Source: Zygnema cylindricum (Eukaryota > Streptophyta > Zygnematophyceae > Zygnematales > Zygnemataceae). Taken from it: a DNA stretch of 28,940 nucleotides. Made by a program: the position numbers and the translations under genes. Location: assembly GCA_037447655.1 (NCBI GenBank), contig JBBHKE010002592.1, positions 1 to 28,940 of the forward strand, read 5' to 3'. Shown one piece after another: positions 15,649 to 26,139 of this stretch. Position 1 is the first letter of the stretch, and every line of letters starts with the position of its first letter. The notes below the pieces were generated by a model. The model saw only the letters and a program-made list of their open reading frames with translations. It did not search any database and was not told where the DNA came from.

Positions 15649-16033
15649 GGCCTTGTCGTTCACATGTCGTACACAAAGTACATTGGCCTTAGTATTAATC
15701 TGTACTCTACACTCTTCTGATTGGTTCGTACATCAGTAGATAGGGGTTGTGAGAGGGGTTTAAGACTTAGAGGATTGAGGATGTACCCACCGCTCTCCCA
15801 ACAAGCTTGTATATATATTGGCATCTTTGCCACTTGATAATTAATTGATTGGTTGGGTGTGTTCAGTTATTCTTTTTGCTGTGGACTGAAGGGAGTCCCG
15901 ACTGCACAAGGGTGTAGTTAGATTGTCTATTTGTATGCTAAGTTGGCATTTGCTCTAGTTGAAAGTGGGTGAGTGTAAAACTACCTAGAGGCTTCCTAAA
16001 CTTTTGGTCCATAATGGGGGACACAAAATTGCA
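15649..16033 (+). repeat. Element B 5' LTR, second part
   Basis: Continues B's LTR after C: GGCCTTGTCGTTCACATG matches GGTATTGTCGTACACAAG at 21204. Contains a conserved inverted CT/GA repeat, the TATATATA box at 15810-15817 and the U5 end ACACAAAATTGCA. The ATG at 16014 starts the gag frame. Confidence 0.93.
15810..15817 (+). promoter_or_regulatory. Putative TATA box of LTR B
   Basis: TATATATA in GCTTGTATATATATTGGC, about 220 bp before the LTR end, at the same place as TATAAA in A. The 3' copy reads TGTATTAATATTGG and is weaker. Confidence 0.5.
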
Positions 16034-16048
16034 AGTTATAGGCCCACC
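16034..16048 (+). other. Element B primer-binding site, mutated
   Basis: AGTTATAGGCCCACC differs from the PBS of C and D by two G-to-A changes, one of which destroys the internal ATG (ATA). It directly follows the LTR end TTGCA. Confidence 0.85.
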
Positions 16049-16192
16049 CTCTAGGGTAACCATATTCAACGGATCTGGGTTCATTTACTGGGAAGCCATG
16101 ATGACAGGGGCATTGTGTGAAAAACGATACTGGGTAATGTTAGTGGACAAGTGAAACGTCCATCTCAGGGAACTCCACCAGGGTTTGGAGGA

Positions 16193-16604
16193 GTGAGGTT
16201 TTTTGCAGCAACATCTACTCCAACGGAGGAGACAGATGATACAGACAACAATGTGTCTGAAAAAAGAAAGGAGACACCTCTTACTTTATATTGCCACAGC
16301 ACCCGGAGCGGTGGCCGTGAAGACCAAGGAAAATGATGTTCAAATGTGGGAGTACACCAACATGAATGCCAGGCATTTCATTCTGAGGCACCTTACTTGT
16401 GAGGTTTTCTACTGCAACATCTACTCCAACGGAGGAGACAGATGATAGGGACAACAATGTGTCTGAAAATAGAAAGGAGACACCTCTTACTTCTATTGCC
16501 ACGGCACTCGGAGCGGTGGCCGTGAAGACCAAGGAAAATGATATTAAAATGTGGGAGTACACCAACATGAATGTCAAGCACTTCATTCTGAGGCAACTTA
16601 CTCA
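16193..16604 (+). repeat. 206-bp tandem duplication inside B gag
   Basis: Unit 1 begins GTGAGGTTTTTTGC at 16193 and unit 2 GTGAGGTTTTCTACTGC at 16399. Both contain the block from CAACGGAGGAGACAGATGAT to the CTTACT of HLT/QLT. The copies differ at roughly 7-9% by eye, with a 1-nt indel. C and D have a single copy. The unit length is not a multiple of three. Confidence 0.9.
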
Positions 16605-17159
16605 AGCCTTGGCGACCTCTTATCTTCACATCTTCAAAGCCGAGGAGTTGTGGATGACTTTAGTCAAGATCTATAGAGCTGGTACCATTGATGAGCTCCA
16701 GCTGGCTGAGCAAAGGCTGATCAATTATACTTATAAAGATGGGAAGATGTTAGACTACTGCAATGATCTCTCTTGTCTGTACATAGAGATGAAAAGTGTT
16801 AGATGGACAGGCACTATGAAGACGAAAGTTAACATCCTCATCATGAAGTTGTCTGATGTGTATGAAAATATAGTGTGCCGAGTACAAAAAATGGATGATA
16901 GTTCTTGGAAGTGGAACACCGTGGTCCGAATGATACTCGTGCAGGAGAACAATAATGAGATCCGTAGAGGAGGAAAGAGCGTTCAAGCTCTAGCTTTCGA
17001 AACGGACCGGTGGAGGAAGGATTCGAAGAAGCTGTAAATCAGTGTCAAAGGGGAGAAGGACCAATCTGGAGAACTAAGGGCTCCAAAGGGTCTTTGCCAT
17101 TTATGCAAAAAGTCGGGACACTTCATAGCTGATTGCATCAAGCTATCAAAGCTAAGGCT

Positions 17160-18401
17160 CCAAGAAAACGTGGAGGGGGTACTTGCCGTGGGAAGAAGAA
17201 AGCACTTGTGGTCACACGAATGAAAGGAGAGACCGAGGAGGACGAGTCATCTGACGAGGAGGATGGGGAGCTCCTTCTTGATGAGAATCTAGAGGAGAAA
17301 GAGATCCCTCGGAAATAGAAGTGTGCCTTCCCTTGGAGCCTTTCGGGAAGCTCCAGAGGAGGGATGGATCAGCGACTCAGGTGCATCCATGCATATGTGA
17401 CGTGACAAGCATCTCTTCACTAAGCTAAGAAAGATTCCTATTGTAGAAATAGAGTATGGGGATGGGAGAGTAGTTACCAGAGATCTAGTGGGCTCGGTAG
17501 ATTTGAAAGTCTTAGTGGAGGATAAGACTTCTATTCTCACCTTCTCATATGTGCTCTACATTCCTCAGTTGAGTAAAAATCTTGTGTCTACTTCTGTATT
17601 GGATGACAAGGATTTTGATACCTTCACTAGAAAGGGAGTCTATACAGCTAAGTATGGAGATTAAGGCTACTTCACAGCAGATAACGGTAGCCAAGGAATG
17701 TTTAGGCTTAACCTAAGTAATGAAAAGAAGAGTGCTTATTATGGTAGTGTCCCGATCTTGATGATTTGGCATACGCGATTGGAACATGTGCATTTTGATA
17801 GGCTGAGGGAAATGAAGAAGATGGGTGAAGTAGAAGGCATTCAGTTTGGGGATAATGAAATGATGGATGATTGTAGTGGTTGTGCTCAAGGTAAGGCTCA
17901 CACACTCCCCTTTCCCAAAAATGCCACATATAGAGGTGAGAAAGTACTAGATCTGGTCCACAGAGATATCTGAGACTAGCAAGAGTACCTTACGTTGGGG
18001 GAGAGAGGTATATGCTGACAATTACTGATGATTGGTCCGGGTATTCCGGAGTCTACTTCTTAAAAACAAAGTCTGAAACACCAAAGTACTTTAAAGAATA
18101 CAAAGCCTGGAGTGAGAAGTTGCACGGAACCCCCATTAAGCGAATAAGGAGTGATAATGGGGGGCAATACATCTCTAACCAGTTTGAGGAAAACCTGAGA
18201 GATGAGGGAGTTCAGCATCAGAAAATTGTACCGAATAATCCAAAACAAAATGGGGTAGCTGAGAGGTTAAATCGGACTTTGGGAGATAGTGTATGGAGTA
18301 TGTTGGCATATAAAAAAATAGGAAGAATATTCTGGGTAGAAGCCATGAACTGTGTAACTACATTAAAAATAGAGTCCTCACTACAGCTCTTAAAGGAATG
18401 A
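17160..18401 (+). pseudogene. Element B protease-integrase remnant
   Basis: An acidic stretch (EEDESSDEEDGELLLDE), then WISDSGASMHM with catalytic DSGA followed by a TGA at about 17398-17400. KNLVSTSVLDD and a TAA after YGD follow. The pre-integrase zinc region from 17698 has HTRLEH and DCSGCAQGK. Integrase has the first Asp in HRDI, directly followed by TGA and then TAG (17971-17979), then ITDDWSGYSGVYFLK, RSDNGGQY and NGVAERLNR with the second Asp and the Glu intact. A frameshift near 18355 joins the tail in another frame. Confidence 0.88.
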
Positions 18402-20577
18402 CCCCTTATGAGAGATGGGTTGGAAGGAAACCAAATATGTCTCACTTGAATGTATTCGGTAGTGAAGTTTACAGTCTTGACGCAGAAAAAGAAAAACTGG
18501 AAACTAGATGCTAAAGGGAAACCGAGATATTTTGTGGGATATGATGAGGATGTCAAGGGATATGGAGTCTATGACTTAGCCAAACAAGATATCATTCTAG
18601 TAAAGCATCTAGTTGTCATGGATTAAGGGAAGTCTTTTGATCCCTTCAAATACACTAAGAAAATCAGAATCAGTTTTGAGTTCGAGAGTGAGGAGGACTT
18701 AGATCTTCCCAAAAGGGACACTAGTAAAAACATGATTGCAGATTCAGGGGAGATCAAAGATGGGGGAGATATCGCAGAATCCCCTCATATTTTTACACAC
18801 TCTGAAGAGAGAGAGGAAGAGGAGCCAGAATCAGCTTCCATGGATAGGGGAGTTGAAGAGATAGTGCGGAGGAATCCAAGACATCCCTCCATTCCAGCTT
18901 CGGACGTTGAGGGAGGACGGAGGAGCAGCAAACAACTTCAAGAAAAACAGGTTGCTCACAAGGTAACAAAGCTATCTCACCTAGATGAGCCTCAGTTATA
19001 CTCGGAGGCAATGGAAAGTCCGGAGAGAGAAAGATGGGTCAGAGCCATAAATGATGAGATGGCTTCAATTATACAGGCTAATACTTGGGAGCTGGTGGAC
19101 TGTCCACCAGACAGAAAACCAATCGGGTGCAAATGGGTATTTAAATTGAAACTGAACCCAGATAATAACATTGAGAGATATAAGGCTCAGTTGGTAGCAA
19201 AGGGATTCACCCAAAAAGAGGGGATAGATTATGAGGAGACTTTTGCTCCGGTGGTTCGGTTCCCATCTGTAAGGATTCTCCTTATTCTAACAGCAGCGGA
19301 AGACATGGAAATTCACCAAATGGATATCAAGACGGCTTTCCTCAACGGTGAACTAGACGAAGAAATTTTTATGAGACAACCAGTGGTGTTTATAAAGGAA
19401 GGGGAAGAGAGCAAAGTCTGTAGGCTAATAAAGTCCTTATATGGACTGAAGCAGGCTCCCAGACAATGGAACATGAAATTAGATGAGTTTCTCACCGGTC
19501 TGGGATATATTCGGATCAGTTTTGACCAGTATATTTATATGTTTAAGGATGAGAATGGAATGATTTTTATTGCAATTTATGTGGATGATTTGCTGGTGTT
19601 TTATAAATCTTTGGAGAATCAATAAGTTAAAGAAAGATCTTAGAAGCAGATTTGACTTGAAGGATTTAGGAGAGGCTAAATATATTTTGGGGATTCAAAT
19701 GGAAAGAGATAGAGGGAAGAGATTAATCAGACTTACTAAGAAGGAAGCTATCGGAAAAATGCTTGAGAAATTTCAGATGGAAAAGGAAAACAGATGTACC
19801 ACTCCCATGGACTTGAAGAAAGTAAGTGATGGGAGTGTGGAAGGAGGAGTGATAATACTATATGATCAGATGAGTCCAGAAGAGAGACAGTATATGAAGT
19901 CTATTCCTTACAGATAGGTTGTAGGAAGTTTGATTTACATTATGAATTGTACTAGGCCGGACATAGTAACAACAGTTGGAGTCCTTAGTAGGAGTCTTAA
20001 TGACCCTAGGAAGAGAGACCGGGAGGCAGCTAAGAGAGTGATGTGATACCTGGTGGGAAGTAGTGATTGATAGTTGCAATTGGGAGGGGAGCACACTGAC
20101 ATCACTACTTGGAGTGATGCCAGTAATGGGGATGCACCTATGAGAAGATGCACTTCTGGGTATGTGTTGTATGTGGGGGAAGGTGCTTGCTGTTGGAGCA
20201 GCAAGCAACAAAAGGTGGTTGCTCAATCCAATATCGAGGCTGAATACATGGCCTCTTGTTCTGCTGTGAAAGAACTGAGGTGGGTCAAGTCTTTGTTGCA
20301 AGAACTGGGGTATATGAAGAAAGGAGTGCATGAAGTGTTTTTTGATAATATGGTTGCAATTGCAATTGCAGCCAATCCTAAACATACGTTCAAGGCTAAG
20401 CACATGGACATAAGGTTGAGTTTTGTGAGGGAAAAGGTAGAAAACACAATTGTGAATCTGGTGTACAAGGGTGATGGGGAAATGGTGGCTGATATGATGA
20501 CAAAACCTGTCCCCTCTCCCAAGATAAAGTACTCTAGAGAAAAATGTGGTTTAAAAGAGATACTGAAATTAGACTAG
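18402..20577 (+). pseudogene. Element B integrase tail, reverse transcriptase and RNase H
   Basis: The tail MTPYERWVGRKPNMSHL is frameshifted near 18490; a TAA at about 18624 follows KHLVVMD. From 18732, 297 open codons carry the acidic linker, [57 protein letters not shown] and YVDDLLVF, ending at a 1-nt frameshift near 19620. The RT C-terminus (INKLKKDLRSRFDLKD) runs to TAG 19915-19917. Further stops lie near 20044 and 20068. RNase H from 20074 has SDASNGD, SNIEAEYMAS and FDNMVAIAI (Cys of CDN lost, Asp kept), ending at TAG 20575-20577. Confidence 0.92.
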
Positions 20578-20590
20578 AAAACAAGGGGAG
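20578..20590 (+). other. Element B polypurine tract
   Basis: AAAACAAGGGGAG between the pol stop codon and the LTR start TGTTGAAATCAC. Confidence 0.9.
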
Positions 20591-21588
20591 TGTTGAAATC
20601 ACTATATTTAAGGGAGGTATTTTCTAGTTCTTAATTAGTTAAATTAGCTAAAAGAAAAAACACAGACAGCCTGCCTCCACCTTCTCTCTCTAGCCCCTAT
20701 ACTTGTTGTAGTCACTGAAGGAGAGAGAGGGCGATGGAGCCATGGCTGCCTTAGCTCCTTAGGCAGGTCTAAGTGACCTAAGTAACTCTCAACCGAAAAG
20801 GTTGAGTCCGGTAGGACTCGAACCTCCGACCGGCAGGGCGAGGCGTAGCCGTCAGCCCTTACCAGTCTGTCGTAGTAGTCTGTTAGGATACATAGGGTAT
20901 GATTGCTATTTAACTAGTAACTAGAGCATTAAACCGATTAACTGAAATACTATTAGACGACATAGAAACCAGTTGGATTATATAGTGCGCACGAAAACAA
21001 ATATATTGGACATTTGTTTTGAACGGCGAGCATTTAAAGCCGGTTTGGATCAGACGGCCCGTATCATCGCCGAGATCCCGAAATAGCCTCTTTGGCAGTT
21101 TTTGGACATAACATAAACTAGCGACATGTGGCAAGATATTTTTGGAAGTAGGAATCCCGGAGAGCATGGGGACGAGTCCGTAGGAGACAGGCGTCCACTC
21201 CATGGTATTGTCGTACACAAGCTGTACAGAAAGTATATCGGCCTTAGTATCTTTTTGTACTGTACAGTCTTGTGATTTGTTCGTACATCAGTAGATAGGG
21301 GTTGTGAGAGGGTTTTAGGACTTAGAAGATTGAGGATTTAGCCCCCTCTCTCCCAACAAGCTTGTATTAATATTGGCATTTTTGCCACTTGATAATTAAT
21401 CGCCTGGTTGGGCGTTTTCAATGATTCTTTTTGTTGTGGACTCAAAGGAGTCCAGACTGCACAAGGGTGCAATCACATTGTCTATTTGTCTGCTTGGGTG
21501 GCAGCTGGTCTAGTTGGAATTGGGTTAGTGTAAAACTATCTAGAGGCTTCCTCAATTTCTGGTCCATAATGGGGGACACAGAATTGCA
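20591..21588 (+). repeat. Element B 3' LTR (998 bp)
   Basis: TGTTGAAATCAC to CAGAATTGCA. It carries the intact target site of C (TCCAT, 21199-21203). The early hairpin is near 20678-20731 and the double hairpin at 20796-20867. U5 ends with ATGGGGGACACAGAA, the gag start of a 5' copy. Confidence 0.94.
20796..20875 (-). ncRNA. LTR B (3' copy) tRNA-like double hairpin
   Basis: Minus strand: hairpin 1 (20867-20828) pairs GACTGG with CCGGTC and AGGGC with GCCCT. Hairpin 2 (20824-20800) is GGTT-c-GAGTCC-loop-GGACTC-AACC and contains the full B-box GGTTCGAGTCC. TTTT at 20799-20796. It is better paired than many other blocks of this decayed LTR. Confidence 0.52.
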
Positions 21589-21618
21589 TCAACCTCCTTA
21601 TAACCCCAAAAATTCGAA

Positions 21619-21990
21619 GGAAAACGACATGGAGAGAGAAGAGGAAGAGCGAGAGTGGGGGAGAAATTGAAGGCTCCTCCATCTCCTTATCTTTCTCTCT
21701 CTTCCCACTCGCTCTCGCTCCTTTTTTGGATCTGTCTCCCTCTACATCCCCCTTTTGCTCTCTCGCTCGCTTACAAATTTTGGATGGGGGGGAGGGAGAG
21801 AGGGAGGGAAGGGGGAGGAGAAGAGAACAAGGGAGGGAGAGAGAAAGAGCAAGCTACCTTTGCTCTCTCTCTCTCTCCTTTATTCTCTCCTTTTACCTCT
21901 CCCTTTCCCTCTCTTTGTCTCTCTATCTCTTTTCCTCTTCCTCTCTCTTTCTCTCTCTTTACCGTCTCCCTTTCATTTTTTTTAGGTTTT
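21619..21990. repeat. Alternating polypurine/polypyrimidine tracts
   Basis: Purine-rich 21628-21665 (GA with G runs), pyrimidine-rich 21670-21765, purine-rich 21784-21850 (starting GGGGGGGAGGGAGAG) and pyrimidine-rich 21860-21985 (CTCTCTCTCTCTCC type). Each purine block can pair with the next pyrimidine block, for example GAGCGAGAGTGGG with CCCACTCGCTCTCGCTC. Open frames here encode only Ser/Leu/Phe- or Arg/Glu/Gly-rich low-complexity sequence and are not taken as genes. Confidence 0.85.
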
Positions 21991-22095
21991 AGGGAGGATG
22001 AGATTGGAAATAGGGTATTTACAAAAGAGAAGTATGCTCCACGCGCTCTCCTCACAAAAGTGGATAAATTGAGAAAGCTTATATTCAATGGTTAA

Positions 22096-23645
22096 ACGAG
22101 GCTGATACCCAACACGTTTTCCTACATGTAGTGTTTGCAATATAGGAGGCGTAACATATGGATGGTTATGCCGTTTAGTATCTTCATATGACGGTCAACG
22201 TGAACAACTGCGAGAAAAATGTAAATAATATTTCATATACAGAAAACAATCAACAGATTGACCATGAAATCCCAATAAAACGTTACCAACGTTCTACTAT
22301 TATGTGTGATAATTAAACAATTAAGTACAAGCATAAGTGTCTACGACCAACCAAAATGACGCATGTGTGTATCACCTTCTATGATTACCTCACATTGTTT
22401 CGTTTGACTTTTCAAATCGTACGTGAATTTTCTCAAACTTATTAAAGTAATATGTAAAAAAGAACATTTTACCGTATGTCGCAAAAAGATGTCATCCTTC
22501 AATTGAGGGATATTTCTCCCACTATTCACAAATGAGCTTGAGCGCTCGAATGTGCACCTAGATTTTACAACTCTCTGATTCTTATTGAATATGGATGAAA
22601 TTCTTTGTCTTAGCGTAGAATCTCAAATTAGTTAACAAATTCATGAACGATCAACCATTTGTATACATTACTGTTTCGAGCCGAACAACCTACGAAATAA
22701 TGGTTTTGCTCACAAACATAACAGATTGTATAATGCTCGAACTATAAGATCGCATTTTTGTTCCATAGTAAACATGAAATCTTCAATACAAAAAAAACTG
22801 TGTGCCAAAGCGTTAAATTAAGCGTTTTTTTTTTCGTTGTTTTCTTCCAAAATTGAATGCAGCACGAAGAAAACCTTATTGCGTAAGAATGAAGTGTACA
22901 AACCAAACTACATTTTATGTCACTTTGAAACGTAATATGTGTTTAAACATAAAATCGCCTCGAGAGTTGAAACGATTTTGAACATCTTTGCACAAGAGAG
23001 GGTTACACGTTATTGTTTTTCTTGCCCGTCATGCGCACTTACAATTTTATTGTTTGTTGAGGTATAGGTCCTCCACTTTCATCCATGAGTCCATTGTAAT
23101 GTCTACGACGTCGTCGCCTCTTTTCCTCCTAGAATGAAATAGGAAAATATTGGTAAAAAATAAAAGAGCTCTAATTTTTTTTTCCCATCGTTAGGAGTAA
23201 TTATTATTGTTGTGTATCGGAAAAAACTTGTCGTAATAAAACCGATAATAACAATTGTTGATTATCAAACAGTGCGGGGTCTCGATATATCTCTCCAACA
23301 AAAATTATTGTAAAAAACTATTGATTGAGGGTGTCTATCCATACAAAAAGTACAAAATTGTGGTACGGAAATAAAGTACGAAATGAGTGCAGAGATATGG
23401 CGACAGAGATTGGGGGGACTTTTGGATTTTTTTCACATTTATTGCCCTGTTATTTAACGATAATTTATCACGACATACCTAAAATTTATAGCGATATAAT
23501 CCTTTACTGATATATCAAACCTTTATATCGATTGTAGGTAGGTAAAAAAAAGGTGCATATAGTTTATCGTCAAATGGCTACCGATACACTACACTATTGA
23601 TCGGTCACAAATAGAGAGTGGAAAGATAAAAAAAATGTGGAAAAA
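22096..23645. other. AT-rich intergenic DNA, no gene seen
   Basis: About 1.5 kb with poly-A/T runs and no ORF above 62 codons, no transposon protein homology and no clear repeat. A short palindrome, ACGACGTCGT, lies near 23104. Base composition and lack of LTR blocks set it apart from the transposon cluster. Host introns or UTR cannot be excluded. Confidence 0.6.
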
Positions 23646-23649
23646 ATTG

Positions 23650-23870
23650 CTAAAAGTTATAAATTTAGTGACGTCGACGCTGTCACAAGTACGCATGACG
23701 TCATAATGTCACAAAAAACTCGCTCTACAACGTCAGAAAAACTAGACGTCCACAGTATCAAGTGGTATACAAACGTCACATAATTAGTTTTTGATTTTCG
23801 TTTTCGGACATTTTTGGATCACCCTGAAAATCAAAACGACTAAACGTCACAAAAAAAACTAAGTTACATC
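23650..23870. repeat. ACGTCAC-rich block with inverted repeats (possible MITE)
   Basis: ACGTC(A) recurs at least seven times within about 210 bp. The left end TTTAGTGACGTCGAC and right end CGACTAAACGTCACAAA are partly inverted, and an inner stem pairs TTAGTTTTTGATTTTC (23784-23799) with GAAAATCAAAACGACTAA (23826-23843), with a 2-nt bulge. This suggests a degraded foldback or MITE-like element. No target duplication was recognised. Confidence 0.4.
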
Positions 23871-25046
23871 GCTGGTTACGGTTGCATAAGCACACACCCT
23901 AATTATAAACCGAGCTGTCGTATCGACGAAAGCGGAACTGCCACCGATATGGAAAGTTGAAAAACGGCACGGTTTCGGCTCTCGTTACTTGACACAAAAT
24001 TTACTATTGCCGGACCAAGCTGTAATGGCCGTCTAGGATGTCAGAACCCACGCTGGTTACAGATATTATTTGCCGTACTTGACAGCGGATCAGATATGGA
24101 CTGGATTTGTCCCCATTGAAACAGTCCTCGAAAAAGACACTCGACACTTGGACCGTGACAGGAATTTGTCTTCTTTCTTTCGAAGAGAGTTCGAAGACCT
24201 GCACGGTCCTTTAGGACGCCTTTCAACGGCTCTATCCACCGACACACCGACAAAGATTGAACGACCCTGTAGACACAGGGTCGAACATTCGAACCACTTG
24301 TAAGTCAGGCACCGACCATAGCTGTTAGACCACCGACACAAAAGAAACTTCTAATCACCGACAAAAGACAAAACGGTACTGTAGAATGCCACTGCCTTGT
24401 TTCTTGCATTGATGGCAAATCTCTTATTTGTCGGTGGTGTAAGATTGCCCACTTCCTGCACGCAGATCCACCTGTCGATCTGCCAGCTTGGTTTTCCTGC
24501 CGACATTTGATGTCCTTAAGGAAGTCAATTTTTCCAGCGTGATCTCCGGGATATGCTGTTCCTGACTCTGTACAGAGTCTGTAGGCTATAGGATCCACCT
24601 GTCACTTCCGGGCAGGTCAGAGCACAAGCTTTTGGCGACAGCCGCTGACTCTCGCTGACTGTCGCTCGCGCTGACTTGTCGCCAGATAGGACAAAAAGAT
24701 TTTATGACGCCGGAAGCGTAGACTCCAAGGTTACGGCGACAAATCGTAACCTTCGGTCCCTGGGTCGTTGAACTTAAAAGATACTAATCCGTACTGCAAG
24801 TTCGAAAATTTGATACGCACTTAAATTGTCCACAAGTAAGGGATTGGAAAAGCAATCTGACGGTTGAGCCGTTGATCGAGCGGTTCTGGCAGGCTGGAAA
24901 TGATGTGTTATGACGTGTCATCGAAATTACTTTTGTGATTTCGGTTGGAATTTTGAATGTATATATCATGTGCGAAATTTTTCGATTTCCGTTGGTTGCC
25001 GTCTTGACACGTATATTCATTGTCCAGCGTGTCGTCGCTCAAATTC
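23871..25046. other. GC-richer intergenic stretch with short hairpins, no gene seen
   Basis: No convincing coding region: the ORFs of 66-97 codons overlap each other on both strands and resemble no family I know. Present are a 9-bp perfect hairpin with 4-nt loop (CGACCCTGT-AGAC-ACAGGGTCG, 24262-24283), a 16-bp perfect palindrome GACTCTGTACAGAGTC (24564-24579), and a TGGCGACA/TGTCGCCA pair near 24633-24684 enclosing several CGCTGACT copies. Confidence 0.55.
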
Positions 25047-25095
25047 TTCTGTAAATGGTGATGTACCTCCTCGAGGTACATCACCATTTACAGAA
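25047..25095. repeat. Perfect 23-bp inverted repeat with 3-nt loop
   Basis: The arms 25047-25069 and 25073-25095 are exact reverse complements around CTC. The arms begin TTCTGTAAATGG and end CCATTTACAGAA. A second small hairpin, ATGCTT-cgcgaaa-AAGCAT, follows at about 25108-25126. It could be a foldback insertion, a templated-repair product or a recent inversion-duplication. It is too short for a typical microRNA precursor. Confidence 0.95.
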
Positions 25096-25395
25096 ACTTT
25101 GGAAGCGAATGCTTCGCGAAAAAGCATCCAACGGTCATTGTTACCTCCTAGATCTTTGGAGAATATTGGCAAGATTCTCTGTAATGTTGTTCGCTTATAA
25201 AAACAAAATAGGAGGTACGGCGTTGTACGGAGAGGTCCGGATTTCTGTAAACAACCTCACTTTTCGTGTGATGGAACGCCACCCTAAATATCGCGTTTTA
25301 ACTGTGCGATAGTTTTTTGTTGCTATTCCGTACATGACGGTCCAATCTAGTTACAAAGCATTATGTCATAAGAATTGCCGTTTCTATGTGCTAGA

Positions 25396-25540
25396 AGGTA
25401 CAGTAAAGTACTATACTTAAAAGTACAGTACGGTAATTCACACATTTACCACCAAGTTGCATACGGTTATTATACCCTCTAACAGCTTATAGCCTTATAC
25501 TGTACCTATGGAAGTGTGAATCCGTACTTTATAGTACGGC
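25396..25540. repeat. Interleaved inverted repeats rich in GTAC
   Basis: AGGTACAGTA (25396-25405) pairs with TACTGTACCT (25498-25507), while GTACGGTAATTCACAC (25428-25443) pairs imperfectly with GTGTGAATCCGTAC (25514-25527). The pairs cross, so both cannot form one simple hairpin. A GTACTTTATAGTAC near-palindrome follows. This may be two overlapping MITE-like units. Confidence 0.5.
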
Positions 25541-26130
25541 ACATGGTCAACGATGCTTCATGGCAAGCGTTGACTTACACGTAACATACATGTATAAAAA
25601 ACACGTGTACATCCACTACACGTGTACGGCATACAGAAACTTTATCAAGTGGTACACGAAATACTACACACTAGGCTATCATTATTGTACGGCTGGAACG
25701 TCTACCTTTTGTCGTATCGTGAGGGCCCGCAAGATATTCCTTCGATGTCAGGTGGACCACCGTGGCCGCCGCTAGAATCCAGACGCCAGCTGTCATATTC
25801 TGTCCACCACGTGGAGTTTCGCCACTGGAGCTCGACGGCCAATGTTTTTGCGTAGGCGCTTATGGCCGAACTATATTTTTCTTTTCGTTTGAATCGTCAC
25901 AAATCTTCGATTTCGTACGGAAAAATGATTCGATTTGGTTAAGTTGTCACCCCACCGCCAACCGTACCATGGAAAACATTTAACGAAAGCGCAAACCTTT
26001 GTCTTTAGTGTCTCGTCACGTCACGGAGCGTCGGAATCTAAATAATTGGCATTAAAACGTTTTTTTGGCGCGCAAACTACGAGTCAAGTGTCGGGGAATT
26101 TTTAGGGGCCCGTCTCCTCAACCAAGAACC
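25541..26130. other. Intergenic DNA with paired ACACGTGTAC motifs
   Basis: ACACGTGTAC occurs twice (about 25600 and 25619), each containing the plant G-box core CACGTG in a palindrome. No promoter or gene downstream is recognisable. Open frames of 71-77 codons here have no family resemblance. Confidence 0.45.
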
Positions 26131-26139
26131 ATATGCGCT

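Larger units (their letters stand above)
16014..17200 (+). pseudogene. Element B gag remnant with CCHC knuckle
   Basis: The frame starts at ATG 16014 within U5 (MGDTKLQVIGPPSRVTIFNG) and reads through the PBS into FIYWEAMMTGAL. A 1-nt loss near 16138 leads to a stop (16152-16154). KRPSQGTPPGFGGVRF follows in another frame. A 206/205-bp tandem duplication (16193-16604) adds a second copy of the linker. 16399-17037 is open: MWEYTNMNVKHFILRQLTQ, LWMTLVKIYRAG, MLDYCNDLSCLYIEM, a UBN2/Retrotran_gag_2-type capsid. The zinc knuckle at 17095-17136 reads CHLCKKSGHFIADC, complete CX2CX4HX4C. Confidence 0.9.
3154..21588 (+). mobile_element. Element B: Ty1/copia retrotransposon, interrupted by nested C and D
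   Basis: Outermost complete element. 5' LTR: 3154-3770 plus 15649-16033. PBS: 16034. Degraded gag-pol: 16014-20577. Polypurine tract: 20578-20590. 3' LTR: 20591-21588. Without C it is about 6.56 kb. Joining the two 5' LTR parts reproduces the 3' LTR in order, with about 10% mismatch, and the uninterrupted target site TCCACTCCATGG survives in the 3' LTR at 21194-21205. Flanks are TTAAT (3149-3153) and TCAAC (21589-21593). They match at 3 of 5 bases, so the target duplication is unproven. Confidence 0.93.

Noticed and set aside
3149-21593. Target-site duplication of element B (TTAAT/TCAAC)
   Set aside because: Only three of five bases agree. At about 10% LTR divergence two transitions are possible but not demonstrable.
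21655-22095. 146-codon open frame
   Set aside because: It consists of Ser/Leu/Phe low complexity from CT tracts with overlapping frames on both strands. No family resemblance.
24004-24598. Overlapping 66-97-codon frames on both strands (possible exon)
   Set aside because: No recognisable domain, no consistent frame and no splice-site pattern I can support. Their density follows the higher GC content.
25055-25312. 85- and 96-codon frames overlapping the 23-bp inverted repeat
   Set aside because: They run through the palindrome in two frames and have no family resemblance.
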